DNA of 22,449 bases from UBA7398 sp963978235 (GTDB lineage: Bacteria > Actinomycetota > Actinomycetes > Nanopelagicales > Nanopelagicaceae), in assembly GCA_963978235.1 (NCBI GenBank), contig CAXBQM010000011.1:1-22449 (forward strand), given 5' to 3'. The translations under genes were made by a program, and so were the position numbers. Under the pieces are notes generated by a model. It was given only the letters and a program-made list of their open reading frames with translations. It searched no databases and was not told the DNA's origin. Shown here in pieces: positions 21,031 through 22,449 of this stretch. Each line of letters begins with the position of its first letter. The first letter of the stretch is position 1.

Positions 21031-22449
21031 GTTGCGCAGCGATTGCAGCAGCGATTGCGGCCTTCAATCGATCTTGCGCTCTGCCATATGCTGCAAAGTC
21101 ACCTTTTGTGAGCGCAGCATTTGCATCGGCAAGTGCGGCTTGTGCACTTGCAAGCGCGCTTGCTAACGCTTTATTTGTGGTCGTGGACGAACTATTTTGC
21201 GAAATAGTTCCAGTGTTCACGCTAGTTCCAGAATTGCCACCAAAGACTTGATCGAGCGCACCTTTGAGAGTGTCTGAGAATCCAATTTGATCGCCGAATG
21301 AAACTAAAACTTTTTGAAGTAATGGATACGACGAACTGTTTCCAGTAGCACGAACATAGACCGGTTGCGCATAGAGAAGTCCCCCACCAACTGGCAACGT
21401 TAATAAATTACCCAGCACAACATCTGAGCCACCTTGTCGCAAGAGCGAGAGCGCTTGCGCTACTTCTGGCTTGGCTTCAAAGTTTGACGATACTTGAGAT
21501 GGACCAGCGATATTTGTTGATCGTGGTAATTGCAGAACTGTGATTTTGCCAAAGTCACTACCAGGGTCTGAATTCACAATTGCAAATGCTGAGAGATTCT
21601 CTCGACCGCCACGAGGTACAAATGGCGTAGTCAGAGAAAATGCAGCGCTCTTCTCGCCCGGTAATTGCACGGTGTAGTAGTACGGAGGTTGCGCGGTTGA
21701 ATTTCCACCAAATGTTGATGGGTCTCGTGGTACGCGCCAGAAATCTTGACCGCCATAAAACGCATCAGCAGATTTCACGTGATACAAACTCAAAACATCT
21801 CGTTGCACGCGGAACAAATCTTCTGGGTAACGCAAATGGCTCATGAGGTTGGCGTCGATTGCGCTCTTTGCTTGGACTACTCCTGGGAAGACTTTGCTCC
21901 AGGTTTTAAGAACTGGATCGTTCTCATCCCACGCATAGAGCGAGACAGTGCCGTCGTAGGCATCAACCGTCGCCTTAACTGAGTTACGGATGTAATTCAC
22001 TGATGTATTTGCCTGTGCAGTAATCGATGTCGAATTCGCAGTCAGCGCATCAGCAGTTGATCCCGAGAGACTTGTCTTTCGGGAATATGGATAGCCATTG
22101 CTTGTTGTGTAGCCATCAATAATCCAAGTAATTCGGCCATCGATAACTGCTGGATAAGGATCGCCATCTAACGTTAACCATGGCGCCACTTTTGCAACGC
22201 GTTCACGTGGATTACGTTCGAAGAGAATCTTTGAATTCGAGTTAATAAGGTTTGAAAGAACTATTCGTTGCTCTTGATATTTAATGGCAAAAAGTAGTCG
22301 CGTGAAGAGCGAACCCATAGGCACGCCACCTTTGCCGGTATAGGTGTAATTCGCTTGCCCATTTGCCGACTTATCATCTGGATAATCGAATTCCACTTTC
22401 GCGCCAGATTGTGAACCACCGATAATGGAGTAATCCGGAACGTTTTCAC
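21023..22449 (-). CDS. UPF0182 family membrane protein, C-terminal part (5' end outside window)
   Basis: The frame runs to the window edge without a true start. The first visible codons read VPDYSIIGGSQSGAKVEFDYPDD, so the GTG at 22396 is internal. About 475 residues are seen of a family usually near 900-1000, whose N-terminal half carries several membrane helices. The visible part is the extracytoplasmic half: RNPRERVAKVAPWLTLDGDPYPAV, then WIIDGYTTSNGYPYS, YIRNSVKATVDAYDGTVSLYAWDE and VPRDPSTFGG. These strings are strongly conserved in the family. The C-terminal tail is Ala-rich and helical (about the last 45 residues). The function of the family is not established. It is followed by the initiator tRNA on the same strand. 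Confidence 0.93.
   Translation of the reverse strand, partial: ENVPDYSIIGGSQSGAKVEFDYPDDKSANGQANYTYTGKGGVPMGSLFTRLLFAIKYQEQRIVLSNLINSNSKILFERNPRERVAKVAPWLTLDGDPYPAVIDGRITWIIDGYTTSNGYPYSRKTSLSGSTADALTANSTSITAQANTSVNYIRNSVKATVDAYDGTVSLYAWDENDPVLKTWSKVFPGVVQAKSAIDANLMSHLRYPEDLFRVQRDVLSLYHVKSADAFYGGQDFWRVPRDPSTFGGNSTAQPPYYYTVQLPGEKSAAFSLTTPFVPRGGRENLSAFAIVNSDPGSDFGKITVLQLPRSTNIAGPSQVSSNFEAKPEVAQALSLLRQGGSDVVLGNLLTLPVGGGLLYAQPVYVRATGNSSSYPLLQKVLVSFGDQIGFSDTLKGALDQVFGGNSGTSVNTGTISQNSSSTTTNKALASALASAQAALADANAALTKGDFAAYGRAQDRLKAAIAAAIAAQRN

Noticed and set aside
22261..22449. 62-codon ORF at the right edge
   Set aside because: Out of frame with the UPF0182 protein, whose conserved residues continue to the window edge.

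Overview
The window looks like a chromosomal segment of a low-to-moderate GC, streamlined actinobacterium (Actinomycetota). A freshwater Nanopelagicales (acI)-like lineage is my best guess, not something the sequence proves. The evidence is actinobacterial gene content and order: a fused Kgd-type 2-oxoglutarate enzyme, a Ni-superoxide dismutase with its SodX protease, a SigR/SigH sigma factor with an RsrA/RshA-type zinc anti-sigma factor followed by a TB7.3-like biotinyl protein, then an SRAP protein, aroA, rsgA and hisN. The sigH-rshA-TB7.3 ... SRAP-aroA-rsgA order matches the Rv3221c-Rv3228 region of Mycobacterium tuberculosis, as I recall it.

Layout. Positions 1-3808 (minus strand) carry a Tad/Flp pilus operon that reads GGDEF-like protein, tadA, tadB, tadC, small pilin-like protein, then a TadE-like gene cut by the window edge. 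Neighbouring genes mostly overlap by the 4-bp ATGA arrangement, and two gaps in the operon contain 12-bp tandem repeats. Positions 3955-8088 (plus) hold a small membrane protein and kgd. Positions 8093-8917 hold the divergent pair sodX/sodN. Positions 8944-10771 (minus) form a redox-stress operon: sigR/H, zinc anti-sigma, biotinyl carrier, hot-dog thioesterase. A clear SigR-type promoter (GGAAT-N18-GTT) lies upstream at 10889-10918. SRAP (minus) and aroA (plus) diverge from only 25 bp, and aroA-rsgA-hisN form a tight plus-strand operon. A Cu+ ATPase follows at 14889-17168. Positions 17278-20835 carry a flavin monooxygenase, an SDR oxidoreductase and an AraC regulator. These look like a small inducible oxidation cluster, with the first two genes separated by a perfect 20-bp-stem bidirectional terminator. 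The end holds an initiator tRNA and the C-terminal part of a UPF0182 membrane protein that runs out of the window.

How it works together. The region mixes housekeeping (2-oxoglutarate metabolism, shikimate pathway, ribosome maturation, histidine synthesis), oxidative and metal stress defence (Ni-SOD, SigR regulon, CopA, SRAP) and a surface pilus. Several genes carry a TANNNT -10 box 5-8 nt before the start codon, pointing to widespread leaderless transcription. Others have a clear Shine-Dalgarno (sodN, the SDR, the AraC gene). There is no gene-free stretch longer than about 220 bp. I see no insertion sequence, phage gene or CRISPR array. The least ordinary items are a catalytically degenerate GGDEF protein heading the pilus operon, the operon's 12-bp repeat arrays, and the repeated A7 tracts in the sigR leader.
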